Source of the DNA: Lewinellaceae bacterium
GTDB taxonomy: Bacteria; Bacteroidota; Bacteroidia; Chitinophagales; Saprospiraceae
Assembly: GCA_020636095.1 (NCBI GenBank)
Contig: JACJYN010000002.1
Span: 2,170,001 to 2,234,000, forward strand
Length of the DNA stretch: 64,000 nucleotides
Direction of reading: 5' to 3'
Both the position numbers and the translations under genes were made by a program. Positions 1-8,115 of this stretch are shown in pieces. The notes under the pieces are model-generated. The model did not search any database and was not told the origin of the DNA. It saw only the letters and a list, made by a program, of their open reading frames with translations. Positions within the stretch are counted from its first letter, which is position 1. The number at the start of each line of letters is the position of its first letter.

Positions 1-29
1 TTGTCATAAAACCCAAAACTCCCAAGCCT

Positions 30-1163
30 ATGCAAACCTTTATACCTACATTCTGTACCATCCTGCTGCTGGCCCTGTACAGCAGCGCAGCCGCCCAACC
101 AACGCCAGGGGCTGTCCCTAACTATGAAAAAGAGCCAGAGCGCGGCATTCGTAACATACCCCTTCCGCCGACGCCGGGAGAAACACTGCCCACCACCTAT
201 TGCCCCATGAAAATTGGGGAGATTCCGCTCAGAGATAAGCCGCTTAAGGTGGATTACTCCCGGAAGCCAGAAGCAGGCCGTGTTAATTCTGGTGAACAGG
301 TCATCAGGGACGAGTGTATTCCTGAGATAGTAGATTGCCGTGACAAGAAACCCTATTCTGCACTATTAGCCAGTGGTTGCCTGGTTCCGCCACCACCACC
401 ACCACCGCCACCGCCCCAGATCAGATGTATGGAAATTTTTCGAATCGTTGAAGAAATGCCACGTTTTCCGGGCTGCGAAGAGCTGCCGACAGCTGGGGAA
501 AAGAAACAGTGTTCCGATAGGAAAATGCTGGATTTCCTCTACCAAAACCTAACCTACCCTGCCCTTGCCCGGGAAAGTTGTGTGGAGGGCACCACCGTGA
601 TCCAGTTTGCGATAGAAAAAAATGGTAGCGTCACCGACGCCAAAGTAGTCCGCGATATCGGCGCCCAATGCGGCGAAGAAGCCCTGCGTGTGGTCAACCT
701 GATGAACGAGCAGGGCCTGAAGTGGGTGCCGGGCAAACAACGTGGCCAGGTCGTACGGGTACTGTTTAACCTGCCAATCAGGTTCCGCCTGGACTGCCCC
801 TGTGAAGAACCTCCCTCTACCCCTGTTGTGAATGAAAAAAATCCGGAAAAGGCCGAAGAAGCCCTCGCCCCAACGGAAGCTACCCCTTCCGGCACTCCTC
901 TACCATTCGAACTGGAGGGCTTCCGGCTTTTTCCCAATCCTGCCGTCGGGCAGCTAAATGTAAGCTTCCAGTCGGCGCCCGGGCCGGTAACCCTGGCGAT
1001 CGTCAATACCTCCGGCCAGGTGGTTTGGAAACAGGAATATGACAACCCCACTGGTTCTCTGAATGAGCCTATCAACCTGGGCCAATGGCCTGCTGGCCCC
1101 TACTTGCTGCAGATCGGGCAGCAATCCCTGATGCAAGCCCATCCATTCATCAAGATGCAGTAG
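30..1163 (+). CDS. Secreted TonB C-terminal-domain protein with type IX sorting domain
   Basis: A 377-residue protein with an N-terminal signal peptide (about residues 1-22, hydrophobic core LLLALYSS). A proline run near residues 119-130 precedes a TonB C-terminal-like domain (about 134-256; the final strand reads VRVLFNLPIRF). The tail (about 297-377) starts LFPNPAVGQLNVSF, which matches the type A C-terminal sorting domain of Bacteroidota type IX secretion. A classical TonB is anchored in the inner membrane and energises outer-membrane transporters. This one has a cleavable signal and a secretion tail instead, so its TonB fold is probably used outside the cell or at the surface; that is inference. 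It stands alone, with no ExbB/ExbD alongside. Confidence 0.75.
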   Translation: MQTFIPTFCTILLLALYSSAAAQPTPGAVPNYEKEPERGIRNIPLPPTPGETLPTTYCPMKIGEIPLRDKPLKVDYSRKPEAGRVNSGEQVIRDECIPEIVDCRDKKPYSALLASGCLVPPPPPPPPPPQIRCMEIFRIVEEMPRFPGCEELPTAGEKKQCSDRKMLDFLYQNLTYPALARESCVEGTTVIQFAIEKNGSVTDAKVVRDIGAQCGEEALRVVNLMNEQGLKWVPGKQRGQVVRVLFNLPIRFRLDCPCEEPPSTPVVNEKNPEKAEEALAPTEATPSGTPLPFELEGFRLFPNPAVGQLNVSFQSAPGPVTLAIVNTSGQVVWKQEYDNPTGSLNEPINLGQWPAGPYLLQIGQQSLMQAHPFIKMQ

Positions 1164-1190
1164 CTATAACTCTCTTTTAAAGGCGGGCTT

Positions 1191-1248
1191 TCGGAGAAGC
1201 CACCCCGCCACAAGGGCCCTTCCACGACGCGGGGCGGCTTCTCCGAAC
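1191..1248. terminator. Strong hairpin after the TonB-domain gene
   Basis: Two 19-base arms (1191-1209 and 1230-1248, TTCGGAGAAGCC.CCCCGC and its complement, one mismatch) enclose a 20-nt loop that itself contains AAGGGCCCTT. It lies 28 bp after the stop codon of the upstream gene. There is no clean U-tract, so it may be a terminator or an mRNA 3' stabiliser. Confidence 0.45.
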
Positions 1249-1369
1249 AAAAAATTGGTAGTTTTTCGACGAGTGGGAAGGGCTGCTGTCCATTGAGATA
1301 GCGCCCTTTCCTTATTTCCGTCAACCGCCTCTTTTCCAACCTGCACCTGCACGGTAAGCCCGAATTTTA

Positions 1370-1377
1370 TATATTTG
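1370..1377 (+). promoter_or_regulatory. Candidate Bacteroidota -7 element before methylmalonyl-CoA mutase
   Basis: TATATTTG fits the Bacteroidota primary sigma -7 consensus TAnnTTTG and sits 20 bp before the mutase ATG, giving a short leader. No convincing -33 TTTG is seen at the expected distance, so this is a pattern match only. Confidence 0.35.
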
Positions 1378-1397
1378 AGTAGCAAAAATAACAAGCT

Positions 1398-3539
1398 ATG
1401 GCACGCCCCGATTTCAGCAAGGTACAGATTGACAAGAATGCGTTAAGCGCCGGACCTGTCCAGGCGCCGGTTTGGGAGACACCGGAGAAAATTCCGGTGC
1501 CTTCTGTTTTGTCGAAAGAGGATATCAAGGATGTACGGCATCTGAGTTATGCGGCCGGCTTGCCCCCTTTCCTGCGCGGCCCCTACAGTTCTATGTATAC
1601 CATCCGTCCCTGGACGATCCGACAGTATGCGGGTTTCTCCACTGCTGAGGAGAGTAATGCTTTTTACCGCCGCAACCTCGCCCAGGGCCAGAAAGGCCTG
1701 TCAGTGGCATTCGACCTGGCTACGCACCGCGGCTATGATTCGGGGCACGAGCGCGTAGCCGGTGATGTAGGCAAAGCCGGTGTAGCCATCGATACGGTAG
1801 AGGATATGAAAATCCTCTTCGACCAGATTCCGCTGGATAAAATGTCCGTATCTATGACTATGAACGGCGCCGTCGTTCCGATCATGGCCTTTTATATCGT
1901 CGCAGCGGAAGAACAGGGCGTGAAGCCGGAACAACTCAGCGGCACCATACAGAATGACATCCTCAAAGAATTCATGGTGCGCAATACCTATATTTACCCG
2001 CCCATTCCATCCATGCACATCATTGCTGATATTTTTGAGTATACCTCCAAAAATATGCCGAGGTTCAACTCGATCAGTATCAGCGGCTACCACATGCACG
2101 AGGCGGGTGCTACTGCCGACATTGAATTGGCCTACACTCTGGCCGATGGGCTGGAGTACCTGCGCGCCGGCATCAAAGCAGGCTTGAAGGTCGATGATTT
2201 TGCCCCGCGTATTTCCTTTTTCTGGGGTATTGGAATGAACCATTTTATGGAAATTGCCAAGATGCGCGCCGCGCGTATGCTATGGGCTAAGATCGTCAAG
2301 CAATTCAACCCCCAAAGCGCCAAATCGATGGCGCTGCGCACTCACTGCCAGACCTCAGGCTGGAGCCTTACCGAGCAGGACCCTTTCAACAACATAGCCC
2401 GCACCTGCATCGAAGCGCTGGCAGCGGCCCTGGGCGGCACACAATCCCTGCATACCAACTCGCTGGACGAGGCAATTGCCCTGCCCACCGATGCCTCCGC
2501 CAAAATTGCCCGCGATACCCAAATCTACCTGCAGAAGGAAACAGATATTAGCAAAGCGGTTGACCCATGGGCCGGCTCCTATTATATAGAATACCTGACG
2601 GACGGCTTGGCCAACCGCGCCTGGGCGCTTATTCAGGAAGTAGAAAAGTTGGGAGGAATGGCAAAAGCCATCGAAGAAGGCCTGCCCAAACTGCGTATCG
2701 AAGAGGCTGCCGCCCGCAAGCAGGCCCGGATCGATAGTGGCAAAGACCAGATCGTAGGCGTCAACGTCTTTCAGCGGGATACGGAAGACCCCATCGACAT
2801 TCTGGAAGTTGATAATACGGCTGTCCGGGAAGCACAAATCCGGCGCATCAATGAGGTGAAACGCTTACGCGACGAGGCCGCCGTACAGGAAGCCCTCGAG
2901 GCCATTCACCGGTGTGCTAAAACCGGCGAAGGCAACCTGCTGGATAAGGCCGTACAGGCTGCCCGGCTGCGCGCCACGCTAGGGGAGATTTCCTTTGCCA
3001 TGGAGCGCCACTTCGGCCGTTTCGTCGCACAAACCAAGGCCGTCTCGGGAGTCTATTCCAGCGAGATCAGTTCCAATGAGGATTTCAGGAAGGCCCGGCA
3101 GTTGGCCGACCAGTTTGCCGAGTTGGAAGGCCGCCGGCCTCGTATCATGGTAGCCAAGCTCGGCCAGGACGGGCACGACCGCGGCGCCAAAGTGATCGCC
3201 ACCAGTTTTGCCGACCTCGGCTTCGATGTCGATATCGGGCCGCTCTTCCAGACCCCGGCCGAGGCCGCCCGGCAGGCCGCTGAGAATGACGTTCACATCC
3301 TGGGCATTTCTTCCCTGGCGGCCGGCCATAAGACCTTAGTCCCGGAAACGATCGCCGAACTGAAAAAGCTCGGTAGAGACGACATTATGGTCGTCGTAGG
3401 CGGTGTGATTCCACACCAGGATTATGAATTTTTATTTGAGCAGGGCGTGGTGGGCGTTTTTGGCCCGGGGACGAAGATCGCACATGCGGCGGCACAGATA
3501 TTGGAGGTGCTGATTGAGGCGTTGGGAGTGGTGGAGTAA
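1398..3539 (+). CDS. scpA: Methylmalonyl-CoA mutase, cobalamin-binding catalytic subunit
   Basis: A 713-residue enzyme that interconverts (R)-methylmalonyl-CoA and succinyl-CoA with adenosylcobalamin, linking propionate, odd-chain and branched-chain catabolism to the TCA cycle. The TIM-barrel catalytic domain fills about residues 40-560 (TIRQYAGFSTAEESN and RTHCQTSGWSLTEQDPFNN are family signatures). The C-terminal B12 domain carries the DxHxxG motif at D591-G592-H593-D594-R595-G596, with H593 the lower axial cobalt ligand, followed by the GISSLAAGH segment. The length equals E. coli Sbm/ScpA (714). Many Bacteroidota use a heterodimer with a MutA small subunit encoded just upstream; none is seen here, so the enzyme either acts as a homodimer or its partner lies elsewhere. 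Confidence 0.97.
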   Translation: MARPDFSKVQIDKNALSAGPVQAPVWETPEKIPVPSVLSKEDIKDVRHLSYAAGLPPFLRGPYSSMYTIRPWTIRQYAGFSTAEESNAFYRRNLAQGQKGLSVAFDLATHRGYDSGHERVAGDVGKAGVAIDTVEDMKILFDQIPLDKMSVSMTMNGAVVPIMAFYIVAAEEQGVKPEQLSGTIQNDILKEFMVRNTYIYPPIPSMHIIADIFEYTSKNMPRFNSISISGYHMHEAGATADIELAYTLADGLEYLRAGIKAGLKVDDFAPRISFFWGIGMNHFMEIAKMRAARMLWAKIVKQFNPQSAKSMALRTHCQTSGWSLTEQDPFNNIARTCIEALAAALGGTQSLHTNSLDEAIALPTDASAKIARDTQIYLQKETDISKAVDPWAGSYYIEYLTDGLANRAWALIQEVEKLGGMAKAIEEGLPKLRIEEAAARKQARIDSGKDQIVGVNVFQRDTEDPIDILEVDNTAVREAQIRRINEVKRLRDEAAVQEALEAIHRCAKTGEGNLLDKAVQAARLRATLGEISFAMERHFGRFVAQTKAVSGVYSSEISSNEDFRKARQLADQFAELEGRRPRIMVAKLGQDGHDRGAKVIATSFADLGFDVDIGPLFQTPAEAARQAAENDVHILGISSLAAGHKTLVPETIAELKKLGRDDIMVVVGGVIPHQDYEFLFEQGVVGVFGPGTKIAHAAAQILEVLIEALGVVE

Positions 3540-3543
3540 GTGT

Positions 3544-3830
3544 AAGAGCTTGGACACTATTAGCCGAACTTTTGCTGCTTCGAAAATAAAGTGCTAAGGG
3601 GCCGGAGAAAAATAAGTTCCCCGTTTCAGGCCAGAGATTTTGTCGCCAGGCAACCTGCCTGCCCGCGAGGCGGCCGAGCAGGCAGGGGCGCGAAGAACGC
3701 GCATAGCCCAGCTACGCAAGTGATGAGCAACGCAGTACAGCGGCAAAACCTGCCTGCTCGCCGTAAGGCAGGCAGGGATCGGCATCAAATGGGGAAGTTA
3801 TTCTTCGCCGGGCCCTAAGTACTGTGTCAA
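3544..3830. repeat. Long-armed palindromic intergenic element (E1)
   Basis: The sequence after the mutase stop begins AAGAGCTTGGACAC. The main arms are 3591-3622 and 3791-3822 (GT.CT.AGGG.CCGG.GAA), with a nested inverted repeat of CAGGCAGG blocks inside. Read on the minus strand, the centre contains TACTGCGTTGCTCATCACTT, closely similar to the centre of the element at 19706-19867. It has no coding capacity. It is best read as a member of a dispersed palindromic repeat family, REP- or MITE-like. Confidence 0.65.
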
Positions 3831-3941
3831 ATAAAATCTAAAACCTATTCGAAGGGGGGCTCGTGGCCCGATCAACCTGCTGCACTATAGGCAGCGGAGG
3901 CCTGACCGGACGCGCCGTTGAGCGCAGGGCCATCGAGCAGG

Positions 3942-5151
3942 TTAGCGTGCGATCAGGATGATCGCCGCACGAGTGGAGCTAACTGAGAGGGGTTTTCAAC
4001 TTTCCAAATTACGATATACTGACTAGCGTGCGATCAAGATGATCGCCGCACGAGTGGAGCTAACTGAGAGGGGTTTTCAACTTTCCAAATTACGATAGAC
4101 TGACTAGCGTGCGATCAAGATGATCGCCGCACGAGTGGAGCTAACTGAGAGGGGTTTTCAACTTTCCAAATTACGATATACTGACTAGCGTGCGATCAAG
4201 GATGATCGCCGCACGAGTGGAGCTAACTGAGAGGGGTTTTCAACTTTCCAAATTACGATATACTGACTAGCGTGCGATCAGGATGATCGCCGCACGAGTG
4301 GAGCTAACTGAGAGGGGTTTTCAACTTTCCAAATTACGATATACTGACTGGCGTGCGATCAAGATGATCGCCGCACGAGTGGAGCTAACTGAGAGGGTTT
4401 TCAACTTTCCAAATTACGATATACTGACTAGCGTGCGATCAGGATGATCGCCGCACGAGTGGAGCTAACTGAGAGGGGGTTTCAACTTCCAAAATTACGA
4501 TATACTGACTGGCGCACGAGATGATCGCCGCACGAGTGGAAACTAACTGAGAGGGGTTTCAACTTTCCAAATTACGATATACTGACTGGCGTGCGATCAG
4601 GATGATCGCCGCACGAGTGGAAACTAACTGAGAGGGGTTTTCAACTTTCCAAATTACGATATACTGACTAGCGTGCGATCAGGATGATCGCCGCACGAGT
4701 GCAGCTAACTGAGAGGGGGTTTTCAACTTTCCAAATTACGATATACTGACTAGCGTGCGATCAGGATGATCGCCGCACGAGTGGAGCTAACTGAGAGGGG
4801 TTTTCAACTTTCCAAATTACGATATACTGACTAGCGTGCGATCAGGATGATCGCCGCACGAGTGGAGCTAACTGAGAGGGGTTTTCAACTTTCCAAATTA
4901 CGATATACTGACTAGCGTGCGATCAGGATGATCGCCGCACGAGTGGAGCTAACTGAGAGGGGTTTTCAACTTTCCAAATTACGATATACTGACTAGCGTG
5001 CGATCAGGATGATCGCCGCACGAGTGGAGCTAACTGAGAGGGGTTTTCAACTTTCCAAATTACGATATACTGACTAGCGTGCGATCAGGATGATCGCCGC
5101 ACGAGTGGAGCTAACTGAGAGGGGTTTTCGCCTTTCCAATTACGATATACT
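3942..5151. repeat. Tandem array: 15 copies of an 81-bp dyad-bearing unit
   Basis: Units start at about 3942 (slightly short), 4021, 4102, 4183, 4265, 4346, 4426, 4507, 4584, 4666, 4748, 4829, 4910, 4991 and 5072. The usual period is 81 bp, with a few 77-82 bp copies caused by small indels. Each unit has a dyad, GTGCGATCA-nGA-TGAT(CGC)CGCAC, then GAGTGGAGCTAACTGAGAG, a G/T-rich stretch and TTTCCAAATTACGATATACT. Copies are nearly identical. All six frames of the unit contain stop codons, so the array is non-coding although 81 is divisible by three. The last copy is degenerate at its right end. Possible roles are protein-binding iterons, a partition-type site, or a repeated structured RNA; none is shown. 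Confidence 0.95.
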
Positions 5152-5155
5152 GACC

Positions 5156-5193
5156 GGGGTGAAAAGTGATCGGAATGTTCACTTTTTCACCCC
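5156..5193. terminator. Hairpin closing the 81-bp array
   Basis: GGGGTGAAAAGTGA (5156-5169) pairs with TCACTTTTTCACCCC (5179-5193) with a single bulge and a 9-nt loop. It lies exactly where the array ends and about 90 bp beyond the stop codon of the minus-strand antirepressor gene. It could end transcription from either side. Confidence 0.5.
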
Positions 5194-5282
5194 TCGTCAT
5201 GTATACATTTAAAAACTAGTAGTTATTTTTTGTTTATGGCCACCTGTCTACCGCAAAACTTACCTTTGAGACGGCTTCGTCA

Positions 5283-6128
5283 TTACTGCCAGACACTCAG
5301 CCTGCCGTTTTGCTCGAAGGACTTCAGTTCGTTGACGAGCGGGTTGTTGGCATCCGGGGTAAAGAGAGAAGCTTGCTGGCGGTCATCGAATATCTCTATG
5401 TTCATTTCTTTGGCGAAGGTTTTGGCCAGGTCGCCCAGATTGCGGGCGTAGCGTTCCGTTTTGCCCATGGCCATGAACAGGTCGATCACGCCGGTTCGGA
5501 TCATCTCGTATTTATCCACCTGCATAAGCATTTGACGCTGAGTCTTACCACGTACATTTTTCCCCAACTGCTGGAGTTTACGCCGCAATTTCTCAACCGA
5601 ATACCCCATCACCTCAGCGCGATGTTTCCACCAATTGCTGCCGCTTCCGCCGTTACGTGCCTCATATACCTTGAGATGGCTCTTCTCGGCGGATTCCTGA
5701 CAGGAAACCATGCCCATGGCTTTTGCCAACTCCAGCACATTGAGTACTTGTTCTTTGGTGAGAAGTTCACCATTATCCACTTGTTCTTCCAAAGAAAAGA
5801 GATACTTGGCGTACTTCTGCTTCACCTTGCTTTTTGAATTGAGGGTGATCAGTTTGGCTAACTCTACAGACAGATAGTAGTCCTTCACGATGGAATTACC
5901 CTTCCCTTTCCGGTTGGCAAAATCCTGCATTTTCAACGGCTTTCGGATGCCATCTTTAAACTCGTATACGTCAGTCAGCCAGCGCTTTATATTAGTGGGA
6001 TAATGATGGTCAGCCAGTTGCAGAATCTGGTGCAGTTGAGTTGCCGAGACCACCTTTGTTCCTTTTTTGCTGATATAAATCTGAAGTACCATGATATTAT
6101 GGTTATGGTTACGCTTACAAATTTGCAT
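5283..6128 (-). CDS. AntA/AntB-like phage-type antirepressor protein
   Basis: A 281-residue protein. The N-terminal half (about 25-105) resembles the AntA/AntB antirepressor N-domain: an RWLTDVYEF segment, then DYYLSVELAKLITL and a KYAKYLFSLEEQ end. Such domains occur in phage antirepressors and mobile-element regulators. The C-terminal half (about 130-280) is charged, with WWKHRAEVMGYSVEKLRRKL and MGKTERYARNLGDLAKTF; I do not recognise it. The first ATG (6128) abuts a large inverted repeat; a second ATG at 6092 (MVLQIYISKKG) is a plausible alternative start. The gene is AT-richer than its neighbours, stands alone and faces an 81-bp repeat array, which suggests an acquired module. DNA binding and a link to the array are inference. 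Confidence 0.6.
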   Translation of the reverse strand: MQICKRNHNHNIMVLQIYISKKGTKVVSATQLHQILQLADHHYPTNIKRWLTDVYEFKDGIRKPLKMQDFANRKGKGNSIVKDYYLSVELAKLITLNSKSKVKQKYAKYLFSLEEQVDNGELLTKEQVLNVLELAKAMGMVSCQESAEKSHLKVYEARNGGSGSNWWKHRAEVMGYSVEKLRRKLQQLGKNVRGKTQRQMLMQVDKYEMIRTGVIDLFMAMGKTERYARNLGDLAKTFAKEMNIEIFDDRQQASLFTPDANNPLVNELKSFEQNGRLSVWQ

Positions 6129-6163
6129 TTTTTGTTTTAAACAAGCAAGTTTTAAAACAAAAA
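6128..6163. promoter_or_regulatory. Near-perfect inverted repeat at the antirepressor start
   Basis: TTTTGTTTTAAAC and GTTTTAAAACAAAA flank the 6-nt centre AAGCAA, with one extra A in the right arm. The left arm reaches the initiation codon of the antirepressor-like gene. This position fits an autoregulatory operator or a 5' mRNA hairpin over the start site. Confidence 0.55.
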
Positions 6164-6426
6164 TTTTTAAATAAATTTTTTAAGCGGTTCAGATATTTGA
6201 CAAACCGTGCTAAAAAAAAAGCACTAAAGCCTGATGAGCAAGTAGTTGAAAGTAGAACAATGATGAACAGGACACAGTTCCAATAAGTTGTTGGATTTTA
6301 TCCACAACTTCAAAAAAACAAAACATTATTGTTTAATCAAAATAATGAAGGCGCGCGGTTAAAATTAAAATAAGCTCCAGTGAAGGTATATGGAAACGCT
6401 TCCCCAGCAGGCCTTTCTCACTCTTG
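6164..6426. other. AT-rich gap with a DnaA-box-like site
   Basis: Non-coding AT-rich sequence upstream of the antirepressor gene. It contains TTATCCACA at 6298-6306, identical to the consensus DnaA box, inside a hairpin (AAGTTGTTGGAT / ATCCACAACTT, 6285-6310). Only one such box was found, so an origin function is not claimed. Confidence 0.35.
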
Positions 6427-7113
6427 TTATCCCTTATTTTTCAGCCATTTCACCCCTTCCCGTTTGGTCAGTGGCGCCAGGCCCGGATGGCGGCCGATAA
6501 AAGTTACTACCGCTTCCGCATTGGTTTTGGAATATTGCCGCAGGGCCCAGCCGGCAGCTTTCTGGATAAAGAACTCTTTGGAATCCTGTAGCTCCAGGAT
6601 ATAGCGGAACATCAACTCAGCATCCGTTTTATCCTTGTACAGAAGTTGAAAAATAATGCAAACCCGTTGCAGCCACATGTTACCGGAGGCCATCCAGCGT
6701 TCAGTGATCGGCACAATAAGATGTGGAAACCGCCGGAAGTGAATCCCCACCAGCTTAGACAGCCAGTCGACCGTATCCCACCAGGATCTGGTGGTAATGA
6801 GTTCTTCGAAAAACTCAATGAATGCTTCCGGCTGTTTCTTCTGTACTTTCTGCACCATCTCCAGGGCGAAGTAGTTGACTTCCCGGTACTCATCGTCCAT
6901 GCAAAGGCGCACCAGGGTTTTGAGTTCTTCCCCTTCAGGAATGCCCAGGTTGGCAAAAATCTCCTTGGCCAGGGCTACCCATTCCGGCGCTTTCAGGCCG
7001 TAGTATTCAAACTGGTTGCGCATGTAGGCCATCTGCTGCTGCGCCCGTTCGGGGTCGCCCGCCGCCTGGAAGGTGGATTGGATGTGTTGGTGGTATGGGT
7101 TGGGGAGGAGCAT
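6427..7113 (-). CDS. DNA alkylation repair protein, AlkD-like HEAT-repeat family
   Basis: A 228-residue protein of the DNA alkylation repair (AlkC/AlkD) family, glycosylases built from HEAT-like helical repeats that remove positively charged alkylated bases. Visible signatures are YYGLKAPEWVALAKEIF near the N-terminus, WWDTVDWLSKLVG in the middle and FFIQKAAGWALRQYSK near the C-terminus; the W-D pair and the final conserved segment match the family. The start was set at the ATG at 7113 (MLLPNPYHQHIQSTF). An upstream in-frame extension would translate a simple repeat into ITNHHITNHH and is rejected. The gene lies 67 bp after the 2-hydroxyacid dehydrogenase gene on the same strand. Confidence 0.85.
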   Translation of the reverse strand: MLLPNPYHQHIQSTFQAAGDPERAQQQMAYMRNQFEYYGLKAPEWVALAKEIFANLGIPEGEELKTLVRLCMDDEYREVNYFALEMVQKVQKKQPEAFIEFFEELITTRSWWDTVDWLSKLVGIHFRRFPHLIVPITERWMASGNMWLQRVCIIFQLLYKDKTDAELMFRYILELQDSKEFFIQKAAGWALRQYSKTNAEAVVTFIGRHPGLAPLTKREGVKWLKNKG

Positions 7114-7122
7114 GATGTTGTA

Positions 7123-7162
7123 ATTGGTGATATGGTGATTGGTGATATGGTGATTGGTGATG
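7123..7162. repeat. Short tandem repeat between two genes
   Basis: Two full copies and one partial copy of the 15-mer ATTGGTGATATGGTG fill the gap between the dehydrogenase stop and the alkylation-repair start. Copy-number change here could alter spacing. Confidence 0.8.
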
Positions 7163-7180
7163 TTGCGGGTGGGTAAATTT

Positions 7181-8113
7181 TCAATAGCCTCTTTTTTCAT
7201 CCACTTCGAAAAGCAACTCCTGCCCGGCCTTCAAGCGCCGGTAATTATCCGCGACGATCTTCGCTGCACTTTCCGGGTTGGTGATACTGGCGATATGCGG
7301 CGTCATTACAATGCTGGGATGCTGCCAAAAGGGGTGCGCTTCCGGTAGCGGCTCTTCCTGAAAGACATCCAGCCAGGCTTCCCTGATCTTTCCTTCTTTC
7401 AAGGCCAGCAGCAGGCCGTCCTCATCCAGATGGGCGCCGCGGGCTACATTGATCAGGAAGGAACCCTGCGGCAGGCGCCGGAAAAGTTCGTAGTTGAGAA
7501 TGCCCTCAGTAGCGGCGGTGCGTGGCAGCAGGCAGATGAGCAGGTTAACCTGCCGAACGAACTCTGCCAAAGAAGCTTCGCCCGCGTGCAGGCAACGAAC
7601 GCCAGGAATATTTCTAGGGTTTTGGCTGTAGCCTGAAACCTCAAACCCAAGGCCTGCCAATGAACCCGCAATGCTCCCACCCAGCACGCCCAGCCCCAGC
7701 ATGCCGATCCGTAGAGGGATCTCGATCTGGTTGGGCTTTTCCCAACGCGCCTGCTGTTGGTTATTTTGGTAGAACTTCAGCTGCTTGTGAATACTGAGCA
7801 CAGCCATCAACACGTAGTTGCGCATCGAGATGGTGAGGTTCTCGTCCACGATGCGGGTGATCCGCAGGGCAGGCGGTAAGGTAAGGTCGTTGAGGATGTG
7901 CTCCACACCAGCGCCCAGGGAACTCACCAGCTTCAGGTTGGGAAAACTTCGCAGCACTTGGGGAGGGTGTTTCCAAACCACCGCCATTTCCACCCAATCG
8001 GGTTGGGGGATGTCGGGGTAAATCCAGACGGGGGTGGCGCCCTGTAGTTCGGTTTCGATATGTCGCCGCAGGGGTTGTACGTCGCGGTCGGTGATGATGA
8101 GGGTTATGGACAT
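7181..8113 (-). CDS. D-2-hydroxyacid dehydrogenase, glyoxylate/hydroxypyruvate reductase type
   Basis: A 310-residue NAD(P)-dependent reductase of the GhrA-like branch, probably reducing glyoxylate or hydroxypyruvate in the cytoplasm. The Rossmann motif is LGLGVLGGSIAG in the middle of the chain. The catalytic set is recognisable: Arg in NVARGAHLDED, Glu in FQEEPLPEAHPFW and His in MTPHIASITNP. The ATG at 8113 (MSITLIITDRD) lies 2 bp after the stop of the upstream pseudouridine synthase gene, so the two are probably co-transcribed. A TTG start at 8134 would overlap that gene and is less likely. Confidence 0.88.
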   Translation of the reverse strand: MSITLIITDRDVQPLRRHIETELQGATPVWIYPDIPQPDWVEMAVVWKHPPQVLRSFPNLKLVSSLGAGVEHILNDLTLPPALRITRIVDENLTISMRNYVLMAVLSIHKQLKFYQNNQQQARWEKPNQIEIPLRIGMLGLGVLGGSIAGSLAGLGFEVSGYSQNPRNIPGVRCLHAGEASLAEFVRQVNLLICLLPRTAATEGILNYELFRRLPQGSFLINVARGAHLDEDGLLLALKEGKIREAWLDVFQEEPLPEAHPFWQHPSIVMTPHIASITNPESAAKIVADNYRRLKAGQELLFEVDEKRGY

Positions 8114-8115
8114 AG

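Noticed and set aside
3942..5151. CRISPR array
   Set aside because: There are no variable spacers: the whole 81-bp unit is repeated, and no cas genes are present.
3942..5151. Protein-coding repeat (81 is divisible by 3)
   Set aside because: All six frames of the unit contain stop codons.
6298..6306. Chromosomal replication origin
   Set aside because: Only one DnaA box and no dnaA, dnaN or gidA-type neighbours.
7114..7200. Upstream extension of the alkylation-repair gene
   Set aside because: It translates the 15-bp tandem repeat and overlaps the upstream gene's end; the family starts at the ATG at 7113.
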